Shown piece after piece: positions 21,398-31,061 of a stretch of DNA of 64,000 nt. Every line of letters starts with the position of its first letter. The first letter of the stretch is position 1. The stretch is from Cycas panzhihuaensis (Eukaryota > Cycadophyta): NCBI GenBank assembly GCA_023213395.1, contig CM041465.1, positions 148,745,741 through 148,809,740 of the forward strand, written 5' to 3'. The position numbers and the translations under genes are program-made. The notes below the pieces were generated by a model that saw only the letters and a list, made by a program, of their open reading frames with translations, was not told the DNA's origin and did no database searches.

Positions 21398-21724
21398 AGA
21401 AATTTCCATCATGGGAGTAAAGGTTGGCTGAAGATGTGTAAACTTGCAATGACTGCAATTAACTTGGAAGCGTAGATCCTCTAAAAACAACCTACACCAA
21501 CATCCTTGGATCCAACAGAAAAGGATCTTCTAACCCACATATCACCTATATACCATGCCATTGTCCTCTATACTACCCATCTTGCTTCTCATCCAGATGC
21601 TTTACTTACCAAAAGAAAAGATAATAAAAATAAGTTATAGAATTGCCTGCCTGTGCATTACCATCTTATCTTACTGGCTGTACATGAATACCATAGACTA
21701 TGAGCCTGACATGTTACTGCAGCG

Positions 21725-22079
21725 ATGATATCAAGAGTATCAACTACCTCCACAACCAGGTCAATCAACTCACTTCGGGATCAACTCTGCCAAGGACTTG
21801 CCTTCAAAATAGAATGTATTGCAGTCGATACCGTTATAGAAACGATGTCTTCAATTGATAGATTCCTGCTTTATACAGATTCAAAAAAAGAGCTTAAGGA
21901 TTCGATGACAGCCTCATACACTTCAATGCCCTTCAAGTACTCCGCTACATTCAAGAACTCATTATACTCATGAAGTAACACTAGAGTGTTTGTCATAGAT
22001 GAGAATTCAGAAAACAAGAATTCCTCGCTCTCTAGGAAAGCAAGCTCAAGTTTTCCAAGTTTGCCTCCAGGCTTGATCC
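21725..22079 (-). pseudogene. Unidentified captured coding-like segment
   Basis: On the minus strand one frame stays readable for about 118 codons with only two stops: IKPGGKLGKLELAFLESEEF, SSMTNTLVLLHEYNEFLNVA, YEAVIESLSSFF, then after a TAA LSIEDIVSITVSTAIHSIL and, after a TGA, SRSELIDLVVEVVDTLDII. The composition is that of a soluble helical protein. I do not recognise the family. It directly follows the cap methyltransferase fragment in the same orientation but in another frame. It could be another exon set of the same transcript or a second captured gene. Confidence 0.5.
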
Positions 22080-22345
22080 TCACTTGAAAAACAATAAAAA
22101 ATATGCAGGATAGGGCCTCCAATGAGACTCCCACTGTTCACAAGCTTCACTGAGTACAAATGCTGACAAATCAATTCCAATGTAATGACCAATCTGAGAC
22201 TGAGCCCACTTCTTAGTATCTATTCCACACCCACAATAGAGTTCACAAACCTGCATAAGTGGCATACAGGTCAACCAATATCTTGAGCAGACTGGTTTTA
22301 ACAAACTCGTGGAGGCTAGTGTGCACTGATCCCGACCATGCTGTT
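22080..22345 (-). pseudogene. Captured fragment of mRNA cap guanine-N7 methyltransferase 2-like gene
   Basis: On the minus strand the segment first reads GSVHTSLHEFVKTSLLKILV. After a 7-base frame break it continues VCELYCGCGIDTKKWAQSQ, then IGHYIGIDLSAFVLSEACEQWES. The DLxCGxGxDxxKW pattern is motif I (SAM binding) of the RNMT/Abd1 cap methyltransferase family, and HYIGID.S is its motif II strand. The wording is that of plant cap methyltransferase 2 proteins. Only about 80 residues of an approximately 350-residue enzyme are present, and similarity stops after RPYPAYFL. The break sits at tatgcag/gtttgtg, resembling an exon junction with a misplaced acceptor. It lies in sense orientation within the NA-B leader, so I infer retrotransposon transduction. 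It is not functional. Confidence 0.8.
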
Positions 22346-23137
22346 CCAGGCCATTCGATCAATCCAACCATTTCTATTCTATCCTATTTTGGGACACTTC
22401 ATCTCAACAGTTCCCGCCGACGTAGATTGACTGCATTCGTGTACATTTCTCGAGTTTGGAGAACACCTAAAATGAATAAAACACTCCGGTTTTGACAAAA
22501 CTCAACAGGCTTGATTCTGAGAATATCATGCACATGCCAGACTCTCCAATATCAATGCAACTTTGCAATAAGCTTATGACAGGGGATGCGGTTTTTGATT
22601 TATCTTTAGAAGTCTTGATAATATTTGTCGGAAATCCGAGAAGGTTGACCGAGTGCTTATATACATATCATGTAGACATGCATAAACTGCCATCCAAAAT
22701 TCACGATTGAAAAAACCAAGCTCCAAAGCCCTCTAGGGTTTCTACATGAACCCCATCACAGCCATAAAGAGTTCGAGAGATCAGTGAATGACTCCTAAAG
22801 CTGTTGGAGCGTTCACCCATTTTTGGTAGAAGACAACAATGCCGATGAATGCCGTGGCCATTATGGAGAATTTTAGAAAAAATTCCGTGTGGTGAAGGTT
22901 GTTGCCGCCTCCATTTGACCTACAACACCTCCACAGAGTCTGTAACCCTCATTTGAGAACTGCGGACAGAAGAAAAGTTGGAAGATCCATGTGTTCTAGA
23001 ACTCTTGCAATATTGATGACCTAGGATCTCACCTTTCCAATTCGAATCTTCAACCTGGCAGTTGTCTCAACAGAGCTACCTCCTTCCTTGTTTAAAGCTT
23101 AGTGACTGTGCACTACAATGCTCTTAATACACAACCT

Positions 23138-23149
23138 GCTCTGATACCA
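23138..23149 (-). promoter_or_regulatory. NA-B primer-binding site
   Basis: gctctgatacca, the exact complement of the initiator-Met tRNA PBS, abutting the 5' LTR of NA-B. Confidence 0.9.
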
Positions 23150-23549
23150 TGTTAGATTTTAACATGGAAGACATTCATCATCAACAATAACAATATCTAT
23201 GAGTAAAGATCAAGGTATATTAACTCAACATAATCAGAATACATTAACATACCAAAGCACCATAGACTCAACATGAGCCTTGATGATTACCTGATCCCAT
23301 ATACTACCTCAACCACCTTTATATACAAAATAGGTGGGAGGACATACAAGAGAAGTAATGCATGTGGGACAATTACCTCTATCCTAACTAATGACATTAC
23401 ACCAACTAACTTGATCAATAAGCTCCTATCTTCTCACATAATATTATAGTGAAAAATGACTCTTAAACCCTAACACTTATGACTATGACTATTAACCGTA
23501 AGACACACTTTACTTAAACACACACAACATTAAACATTATACTCTAACA
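23150..23549 (-). repeat. NA-B 5' LTR
   Basis: 400 bp, TGTTAG to TAACA. It is followed by aaatc, the altered partner of aaacc at 11130-11134, and then the resumed Gypsy-1 RT. Confidence 0.88.
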
Positions 23550-23554
23550 AAATC

Positions 23555-24360
23555 AAACTTTTTTACACAAATTTGTGTTGGTATTCTTTGATGACATCTT
23601 GATTTACAATAGGACATGGGAAGAACATTTGGGACATTTTAAGTCTGTACTATAGGTACTCGAAGACAACTAGCTCTTTGCAAAAGAGGCAAAATGTACC
23701 TTCGAACAAACAAAACTTGAATATCTTGGGCACATTATCACCTAGGAATGTGTTAGAATGGATCCTAACAAGAATTGAGCAACTATAGAGTGGCCCACAC
23801 CTAAAAATATGATAGGTGCCAAGAGCTTCTTAGGCATAATAGTATTCTTACGCTATTTCATTAAAGGGCACACCAACACCACAACATTGCTAACCAATCT
23901 AACGAAGAAGGAAGCTTTCACATGGAGCAAACCTGTAGAGGGAGCATTTCAAGGGCTAAAAACAACAATGGTGACTGCCCTGGTTCTCGAAATGTCGGAC
24001 TTTTGTCGTCCATTCATTCTAGAATGCGATGCATTAGGGGTAGGACTAGGGGTTGTGCTTCTCCAAGATGACTAGCGACTGGCATATAAAAGCTGCAAAC
24101 TCAATGCAAGAGAAAGACTAAAACCTATTTATGGCAAAGAGATGTTAGCCATTATGCATGCTATACATCAATGGTGACAATATCTATTAGGAAGCAAAAT
24201 CATGGTCAAGATTGACCATGATAGCCTCAAGTACTTCCTAAATTAGAAGACCTTGTCCAATGAGTAGGCAAAATGGTTACATAAACTTCAGGCATTTGAT
24301 TTTGACATCATTTACAAGAAGGGAAAATAAAATGTTGTTGCAAATGCACTATCATGAGTC
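23555..24360 (+). pseudogene. Gypsy-1 RT C-terminal part and RNase H
   Basis: It resumes the RT interrupted at 11134. The catalytic box VFFDDIL lies at about 23581-23601, then LEYLGHIIT, the ATIEWPTPKN connection and the open stretch 23809-24075 with AKSFLGIIVFLRYFIKG and LTKKEAFTW. RNase H follows with ILECDALGVGLGVVLLQDD, KPIYGKEMLAIMHAIHQW and DHDSLKYFLN. Stops at Gln, Trp and Arg positions are frequent. Confidence 0.85.
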
Positions 24361-24479
24361 TTTAAAGACATCTCTATGCAAGTAGTTTCCATAGCCACCC
24401 TAAGTTGGATCCACGAGTAGACTCAAGAATATCCAAGGCACTTGATGACCTAGAAAATAGTACAAGAAACTTGCAACGA

Positions 24480-25440
24480 AGAACAAATTGTATATGAACT
24501 CAAAGGCGACCTGCCAAGACCTACCACCATGTTCACAATACATTCTTTTGGAAGGGAATGAAAGTTGATATTGACAAATTTGTTGTTGATTGTGAGGTAT
24601 GTTAGAGGAACAAAAATGAAAGCATCAAGGTTCCTAGTTTACTTTAGGCCTTGTATATACCAGAACAAAAAATGGAGAAAATTTCAATGGATTTTATAAT
24701 AGGCCTTCCCAAGTTAGAAGGGAAAGACATAGTCTTCATGGTAGTTGATCGTCTAACTAAGTACGCCCACTTCAGAGGAATGCAAGCAATGCAAAGGCTA
24801 GCCACATTGTTGAAATTTTTGTCATGGGAATTTATTGTCTTTATGGATTTCCTAAGGCCATTGTCAACGATTGGGATCCCAAGTTCACAAGCCATTTTTG
24901 GCAAGAATTGTTCAGATAAGCCAACAAAGAACTCTCCATGAGTACAACTTATCACCTGTAGATAGAGCGACCAACTGGCATTGTAAATAAATGTCCAGAA
25001 GGCTATCTATGGAAATTCGAATCCGATAAACAACAACAATGGCATAAATGGCTTCACCTTGCGAATGGTGGTACAACACCACCTACCATACATCCTGCTA
25101 AAATGACTCCCTCTCAAGCATTATATGGCTTCAAACCCCCTTTATTTCTCACATGGGCTAAGACCTCACGAGCCCAATCTGTACAAGAACAAATGATGCA
25201 GACAATGTAGATACTTAAGGACAATCTTAGTATGCCTAAGACTCAAATGAGACAAGAAGCAAACCTACATAGATCAGAAAGATTGTTTGAGGTTGGAGAT
25301 TGGGTGTTCCTAAGACTTCAACCATATAAACAAGCCACTCTGAAACAGTCAAGTAAATTCAAATTACAATCATGATTCTTTGGCTCATATCAAATTTTAG
25401 ACAAGGGGGGTGAAGTAGTGTATCGACTTGACTTGCCATA
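24480..25440 (+). pseudogene. Gypsy-1 integrase (3' truncated)
   Basis: Fragments of the HHCC zinc region (FFWKGMK, then FVVDCEVC) are followed by MEKISMDFIIGLPKLEGKD and VVDRLTKYAHFRGMQ (24651-24941). Beyond this the catalytic core continues with frameshifts. The C-terminal region appears as GDWVFLRLQPYKQATLKQ and GSYQILDKGGEVVYRLDLP. Similarity ends at about 25440, before the KIHNVFHVS and chromodomain parts seen in Gypsy-2 and Gypsy-3. Confidence 0.78.
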
Positions 25441-25889
25441 GATATTAGACAGGGTGGGTGAACTAACTAACGGGGTTAGATAGTTGGTTAGGTACTTTTA
25501 GGTTATTATGTGGTTGCATAGCCCTCATCATAAATTAAGTGGAATTTTCATTGTACATGTGTGTGTGTGTGTGTGTATGTTTAAGTGATTGTAATTATTA
25601 GTTTAGAGATAATAAAAGAGAATTTGACCACCATCATCTTTTCGACATTCCCTTGTAGTTGGGTGACATTCTCTTGAGTGATCAATCATATTGAATTATA
25701 CATCAATTGGTATTAGAGCATGCGATTAGGCCAAATATTTGCAAATCTTAGACACCACCACTAGCAATAAATGTTCTTTGAAGATAATTTCTAGAATTTC
25801 TATTAGATGAGAAAATCCATTTGATGCCCTAATTGTTTGTTCAGACAAAGGAAGAAGACATTTTGAGTTTCAAGAAGCTACGGGGAGTG
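25441..25889 (+). repeat. LTR-like block with PBS, unassigned element
   Basis: TGGTATTAGAGC at about 25710-25721 matches the PBS consensus at 11 of 12 positions and is preceded by an AT-rich block with a (TG)n run at 25559-25576. This fits a 5' LTR ending near 25707. The left LTR edge is not certain. Only about 170 bp of leader follow before Copia-2 pol sequence starts near 25890, and this sequence is unlike the Copia-1/3 LTR, so two elements are fused here. Confidence 0.5.
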
Positions 25890-27718
25890 ACTAAAGCAGC
25901 ACTCCATGCACATCATCAGCACATGTATCTTCTTCTTCGTTCACATCAACTCCATCTACTTCATCGGCTCCTCTTGGTCTTGACAATCTTTTTGACATTG
26001 AGCAACCTTTACAAAATTAGGACATTGAGGTGACCACCACATCGACGAAGAAGCTATCCAAATGGTGCATGCAAACTATGTAAGGTTCACAAACTGTTGA
26101 AGGAAAGTGTCCATCCAAAATACGATAATAAACTATTAACTACACACTTATAGATAAAGTGTTAATTGTTGATGAGTCTTCTACTTTTGAGGAAGCATGT
26201 AAAGATAAAAAGTGGAATGTTGCCATGGATGATGAAATCCATTCTATTGAAAAGAATGGAACTTGGGGATTTGGTTGAACTACCTAAATATAAATAGGCA
26301 ATAAGCTACAAATAGATCTACAAAACCAAAATTTGATTTGATGGTTCAATTGAGCGTCACAAGGCTCGATCGGTAGCTAAAGGTTTTAAACAAAAAGAAG
26401 GCATAGACTATGATGAAACTTTTGCACCAATAGCAAATATGAATACTGTCAGACTTATATTGGCCCTAGCTACACAATGCAAATGGCCTCTCTATCAGAT
26501 GGACGTGAATAATGCCTTTCTCAATGACGATCTTATAGAGGAGGTGTATATGGTGCAACCTCCTGGTTATAAGGAATGTGGCAAAGAGTATTTGGTCAGT
26601 TGCCTTAAAAAGGCTTTGTATGGCTTAAAGTAGGCCCCACGTGCTTGGTATTCAAAAATCGATGACTACTTTATGAGACATAGGTTTCATCGATCCTCAT
26701 CAAATCCAAACTTGTACATGAAATTTCGGAACCAGCACAGTACCTTTGTCATTTTGTATGTTGATAACTTAGTTATCACTAGAAGTGATACTAAGATGAT
26801 TGAAAATCTCCAAGAGGATTTGAAGAGAAGTTTTGAGATGATAGATTTAGGACTTCTCCATAATTTTTTAGGCATGGAGGGGTTGCAATAGCTAGGCAAC
26901 ATCTTCATTTTCCAAGCCAAATACACTTTGAGAATTTGGAACACTTCTGAATGGAGGATTGCAAACTTTCGCCTATACCTATGGAGAATGGTGTCAAACT
27001 GACACTTGATGAGAAAGCACAACCCATGAATTCCACTCTTTACAAGTAGCTAGTGGGTAATCTCATCTACTTGATTAACATTAGACTAGATTTATCATAT
27101 GCAGTTGGAATTTGTTTACAGTACATGTCTCAACATAATTAGAGGCATTAGATTATAGCAAAACATATACTTAGATAGTTAAAAGGCACATTGCAACATG
27201 ACATTCAATATACACATAAGAAAGACTTCACTCAGGAAGGATTCTCAGACTTTGATTCGGTTGGATGCTAGATAGTCAGAGATCTACCTCAGGTTACTGT
27301 TTTAACCTTGAGTCAGTTGTTGTCTTGTGGAGTTGCAAGAAGCAACCAAATATTACTCTATTCTCCACTAAAGCAGAATACAAAGGTGCAGTCAGTATAG
27401 CATGCAAGGCTATATGGCTACGGACGATTCTTAGTGAGCTTGAATTTGAGCAATCACACCCCACCAGATTATATTGTGACAACCAAAGTGTGCTCAAGAT
27501 GGTTAAGAATCTGGTTTTTCATGCAAGAACCAAGCATATCGAGGTCTATCACCACTTCATTAGAGAGCATGTGCATAATGGTGAGATCGACCTTGTATAT
27601 AGGTCAATAGATCAACAATTGGCAGATATCTTTACCGAACCACTTGCTAGAGAAAAAATTGAGTATTTTAGACATCACCTTGGGGTAAAACTTAACAATG
27701 TAAACATTAAAGGAGGGG
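25890..27718 (+). pseudogene. Copia-2 RT and RNase H remnant
   Basis: Starts in the Ser/Thr/Pro-rich linker before RT, shifted out of frame. It continues through ESSTFEEACKDKKW, DDEIHSIEKNGTW, the open stretch 26439-26633 (MNTVRLILAL, YQMDVNNAFLNDDL, ALYGLK) and 26673-26891, where the catalytic YVDD has become YVDN. RNase H is the clearest part, 27265-27723: QRSTSGYCF, STKAEYKGAV, YCDNQSVLKMVKNLVFHART and IFTEPLAREK, ending at the PPT (27707-27718). Gag, protease and integrase are absent. It belongs to the same family as Copia-1 and Copia-3 but is more diverged. Confidence 0.85.
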
Positions 27719-28250
27719 TGTGAGGACTTTTATATTCTGTTCTTAAGTTATGTATTATGTAAAGGTACTTTTTCACTTAAATGTGTAAAGTACACATAGA
27801 GACTTCTCTAGTGTTGTGTTATATTGTAACTTATGGGTCAATGGACCCTTTACCCTTCTATTTATATATTTACATATACACATGCGTGATGGACAAGTGT
27901 CCATCATGCAATGTATTTGTATGCATGATTGACACTTATCAAATGTGTAGCACCCTAAAGGGGAACCTCCTCACCTATATATTGAGACCATTTTCTCATG
28001 TATTAGGAGACTGTGTGAGATGTATTGTTTTGTTGTTGAATTGAATATAAATCAATCTTGTTGGAGCTAGGATCAATTCCTCCTCCTCCATTTGATATAA
28101 TGCTTATGTGCTTGTTGATTTATTGTTCATTATATATGCTAATAATCTTTGTCTAGTTTTTCATTGTCCCCATACGATCCTCATTCTACAAGATTTACTA
28201 GCTCCAAGTTGGCATATAGCTTGATTGAATCACTTTTCTCATTAGTTTAT
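27719..28250 (+). repeat. Copia-2 3' LTR (right end uncertain)
   Basis: Starts TGTGAGG directly after the PPT. It shares the LTR layout of the family: gtcaatggaccc, a TTGACA..TATCAA quasi-palindrome near 27927-27941, a TATA region (ctatatattgagacc) at about 27975-27990, then aggatcaattcctcc. The 3' end fades around 28250 and no second LTR or target duplication was found. Confidence 0.65.
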
Positions 28251-29189
28251 TTACCTCCCCAAATATCGAGTCTTTAAAATTTGATTGTTCTGTTAGCTAT
28301 GTACGTATCAGTTTGGCCCAACCACTCACCAGCTACTCTTGTCTACTTTCAATGTCAATGGAGTTTTTTATCACTTCGCATTTTGTTAGACTCTAATTCT
28401 AGAGTATGCGCTTTGCAATTCTCGTTATTTAGCGAAGTTGCAAAGGGCATAGTATTGCGGACTTTTTTGAACACTTTGTGACTTGGCCTCTCACTGATAT
28501 CTATCAATTACAATTGAAATCACCTTTTTCCAAGGCGACAAGCCCATCATTTGTGGAGTGTTTTATGTGGCACCATGTGGTCTCCATTGAATGGCCATGA
28601 TTCTATTTACTATAACTCTCTTTTACAAACTTGTGCTTTGCATCACCACCCTTCCTTGCTTAACTCGTGTGATGCAACTTTTCACGAAGGTTGAACATGC
28701 GAAGCTTATACAGGCTCAACCAATAAAATGTCTCCACATGTTTGAAGTTTGCCTTGCGGAGAGCTACTTGGCATCTAATCTCGATCTTCCATGTATCTCA
28801 TGTCACCACAATCAAGCAGAAAGCCTAGTTGCAAAACTCCTCAGATGGCAACATGTATATCTCAATCTAATAGACTTTGTTCTTTTTGCCAACTCCTCCT
28901 TTGTAAACTTGCTTCAATCTTCATTACTTCTCCTATCGCTCGAAATAAGCAAAAGGCACTGTCATGAATGTCCCCAAGTGTGGCCACGCGTCTGACAATC
29001 AACAGTCGTAATTTTGTTTGCATCTCGCTTCCCCCAACTACACATTCTCAACTGTCACACTCGGGATTTGACTTGCCATTTGTAAATTGCAATAAAGTGT
29101 GAGGATGTGCCTACTTCATCTAAGCTAGTCTATCATTCACATTCCCATCCTAGGATTTGACTCATATTATCACTCAATTCTTGCATATT
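28251..29189. other. Unrecognised sequence
   Basis: No family was recognised on either strand. The plus strand has an open stretch of 134 codons (28591-28995), but its composition does not resemble a known domain and I do not call it a gene. A short inverted repeat CTTTGCAA ... TTGCAAAG spans about 28411-28446. It lies between the Copia-2 LTR and a truncated OTA-Gypsy and could be host single-copy DNA or an old element. Confidence 0.35.
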
Positions 29190-29657
29190 ATTAACCTTTC
29201 CTAGAGTAGTTGAATGTGACATGCAAAATTTTGGAGGTACTAGTTGAATTGGTAACACCCTTTCCCTTAGCCAATTCGGCTTTAACTTTTTCCTTATACT
29301 GTGGATTTATTCTATACAACCTTTGTTTGACTGGTCGATGTGATGCATTCCAATTTCGGGTGGGATTCCTTTGAGGTCTTTGTATGACCAAGCAAACACA
29401 TCCCTATACTCTTCGAATAGTGCTTGCGCTTCCGCTACAGTTTTTTCGCCCCAGTAGTCTCCAATGGTAATATTTTTTGGTTCAGTCGGTCCCAAGGCTT
29501 ATTTGGGTTGTCTTAGGTTCTCCATGGTGTACTTTCATTTCAGTTTGGTATGGGAGTATTTCTTCTATGTTTCGTTGTTCATACTTTATTTATGTATACT
29601 CTAGGGGTAGGGTTAGGACTTCTTTTCTTTCCCCTTCTTCTTCCTTGTCATTGTTTT
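29190..29657 (-). pseudogene. OTA-Gypsy RT N-terminus
   Basis: The open stretch 29307-29495 reads ITIGDYWGEKTVAEAQALF, EEYRDVFAWSYKDLKGI and PPEIGMHHI, the linker into RT of Athila/Tat-like elements. After a frameshift, 29191-29391 gives HRPVKQRLYRINPQYKEKVK, the first RT block. The sequence ends before the YPIP and FDD motifs. Confidence 0.75.
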
Positions 29658-30203
29658 TGTTAGAATGGGCCAAATGGCCACATAGGTCCAAGATCATTAA
29701 CAAAGCACAATAAGCATTAAATGCATTAAGCATCAATCAAAATAGAACACAAAGAGAAAGAGGAGCAAGATAATGATACCAAGTATGGGGTGTTGGAATT
29801 AGTCCAACCACCAAAGAATGCTCAGCTTAATTAGCAAAAGTGACGAATAACAATGAGCTCCAACTCTTGAATGAGCAACAATGAAGAGAGGCCTCATTAA
29901 ATAGAGGGAAATGAGAGGCCAAAGGCTATTGCATGATTGACAAGTGTCAATCATGCAATGCATGCTTGCATGTAGGACAAGTGTCCATTGGAAGCTCTTG
30001 TGAGCAAAAGTGCAAGGGGTCATTTGACCCTCAAGTGACATAAGTGACAACGTTATGTCACTAGACATAAAGTGGGTGTGTACTTTATCACTTAAGTGAT
30101 AAAGTCACCCCTAAAGTACAAAAGTGCACATAAAACATTAAAGTGCACATAATACATTAACATAAAGTACATAAAGCTTAACATGTAAACATAAGATTTA
30201 ACA
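29658..30203 (-). repeat. Solo Copia LTR, reversed
   Basis: 546 bp, TG...CA, in reverse orientation to Copia-1 and flanked on both sides by the perfect 5-bp duplication gtttt (29653-29657 and 30204-30208). Read on the minus strand it shares TGTTAAATCTTATGTTTACA, the GGGGTGACTT block, the palindrome and a GTTGGACTAATTCC block with the Copia-1 LTR. No internal sequence remains, as expected after recombination between two LTRs. Confidence 0.9.
30085..30105. promoter_or_regulatory. AAGTGATAAAGT palindrome in solo LTR
   Basis: A perfect 24-bp palindrome (30082-30105) centred on CTTAAG: ACTTTATCACTT and its complement without a spacer. Shorter or slightly broken forms occupy the same place in the LTRs of Copia-1 and Copia-3. 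Confidence 0.65.
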
Positions 30204-30208
30204 GTTTT

Positions 30209-31061
30209 CTGTATCCTTGATGTTTTCAATGGACATTAGATTTATTTCTACTTTTGTACCTATGTCCCCTATATTTTTTTAAGACTATGTATTGTTTGGT
30301 CATTTGAAGAGTAAGCAAAGGCTTTGGTAAATGAGTGTTCTATTTGTTTCCAAACTACCGGTTTGATTTGTTCTTGTTTTAGGAACCATGTTTTTGCTAA
30401 TGTACCCAACATATGAAGAAATAAGTGACTCTAATGAAGTTTGGGAATACTCCAATGTTTCTAAAGATGTTTACATCTAAGGAGGTGTTGGTTGGGGCAT
30501 TCCCCTACTAGGAATCTTGAAATTAGCATATTTTGTGGTGGATCAAACCTTAGATGAAATGCTGACTGCAAGTTGTCGTATGTTTCAAGGATATGGTGGT
30601 GGGCTATATACCACCACCATGCTTGGTCTTGTAGTGTTGTTACAAAATCAAAAACTCATTGAGTTTTGTCTAGAATCCTATATTGCAACCAATGCTCCAT
30701 GCATTAGATTAAGTGGTTTGTACCTTTCATTCTATTTCCTTGGAATGAGGGCATTTGTTTTTGTAGATTTGTCTTATCCTCTAGTATGAGTTTGGTTAGG
30801 CAAGTGTCTTCTATTGTATTTAATCCTCTGAGATTATCACTTATCTTTGTTTCGTTAGGTGGATTAACATAAAGGGACATGGGGGAATCTAAGGGGGAAT
30901 TTTGGGTAGGGAGGGAGGTTTCTAGATTAACCTTTTGGTCTTTGGTAGAGAGGGGCGTAGGGGTTTCCTCAGAGTTAGAAGGGAGATTGGCCAGATCTCT
31001 AAAATTGGCTCTGGGAAATGGGAGGTTGGGAAGGGAATAAGGGTGGGGATAGGGAAAGGAT
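30209..31061 (-). other. OTA-Gypsy protease-RT spacer
   Basis: No domain was recognised. The minus strand of 30850-31061 is C-rich and reads as a Pro/Ser/Leu-rich stretch, in keeping with the long low-complexity spacer between protease and RT in this type of element. Stops are frequent between 30209 and 30800. Confidence 0.45.

Larger units (their letters stand above)
21398..23137 (-). other. NA-B leader, PBS-proximal part
   Basis: About 1.7 kb of the NA-B leader to the right of Copia-1. It contains a cap methyltransferase fragment and a second protein-like segment. Near 22731-22739 the minus strand has AAACCCTAG, a telo-box-like motif frequent in plant 5' UTRs, which would fit a captured host 5' region. 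The last about 180 bases before the PBS resemble the same part of NA-A. Confidence 0.6.
11135..23549 (-). mobile_element. NA-B, pol-less LTR element, split by Copia-1
   Basis: LTRs at 11135-11536 and 23150-23549 (about 400 bp) start TGTT and end TAACA. They differ at about 15 sites plus a 2-bp indel (about 96 percent identity). Flanks aaacc and aaatc fit a 5-bp duplication with one later change. The PBS complement at 23138-23149 and the PPT complement at 11537-11545 set the minus orientation. Without Copia-1 the element is about 4.1 kb and holds a Gag-like ORF and a leader with captured host sequence. It lacks pol. Its LTR shares long blocks with NA-A, so the two are sister subfamilies, NA-B being the older insertion. 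Confidence 0.88.
2975..25440 (+). mobile_element. Gypsy-1, chromovirus-like, split by two nested elements
   Basis: A Ty3/gypsy element in plus orientation. The order is 5' LTR, PBS, gag, protease, RT, RNase H, integrase. The coding path stops at 4209 and resumes at 9413 after removal of NA-A. It stops at 11134 in the RT and resumes at 23555 after removal of NA-B. The joins are supported by the target duplications aatgg (4205-4209 and 9408-9412) and aaacc/aaatc (11130-11134 and 23550-23554). Its proteins resemble those of Gypsy-2 and Gypsy-3. The 3' end is missing: coding similarity stops near 25440 at an LTR-like block, so no chromodomain end, PPT or 3' LTR is present. Many internal stops make it long dead. 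Confidence 0.85.

Noticed and set aside
25559-25576. (TG)n and other short tandem runs as CRISPR-like repeats
   Set aside because: Simple microsatellites; no spaced repeats anywhere in the window and a plant nuclear context.
28591-28995. 134-codon plus-strand ORF as a host gene
   Set aside because: No domain, signal or homology recognised, no neighbouring exon or promoter pattern; kept only as unrecognised sequence.
29928-29959. Perfect inverted repeat as a transcription terminator or tRNA-like hairpin
   Set aside because: It is the promoter palindrome shared by all LTRs of this Copia family; no U run or tRNA features.
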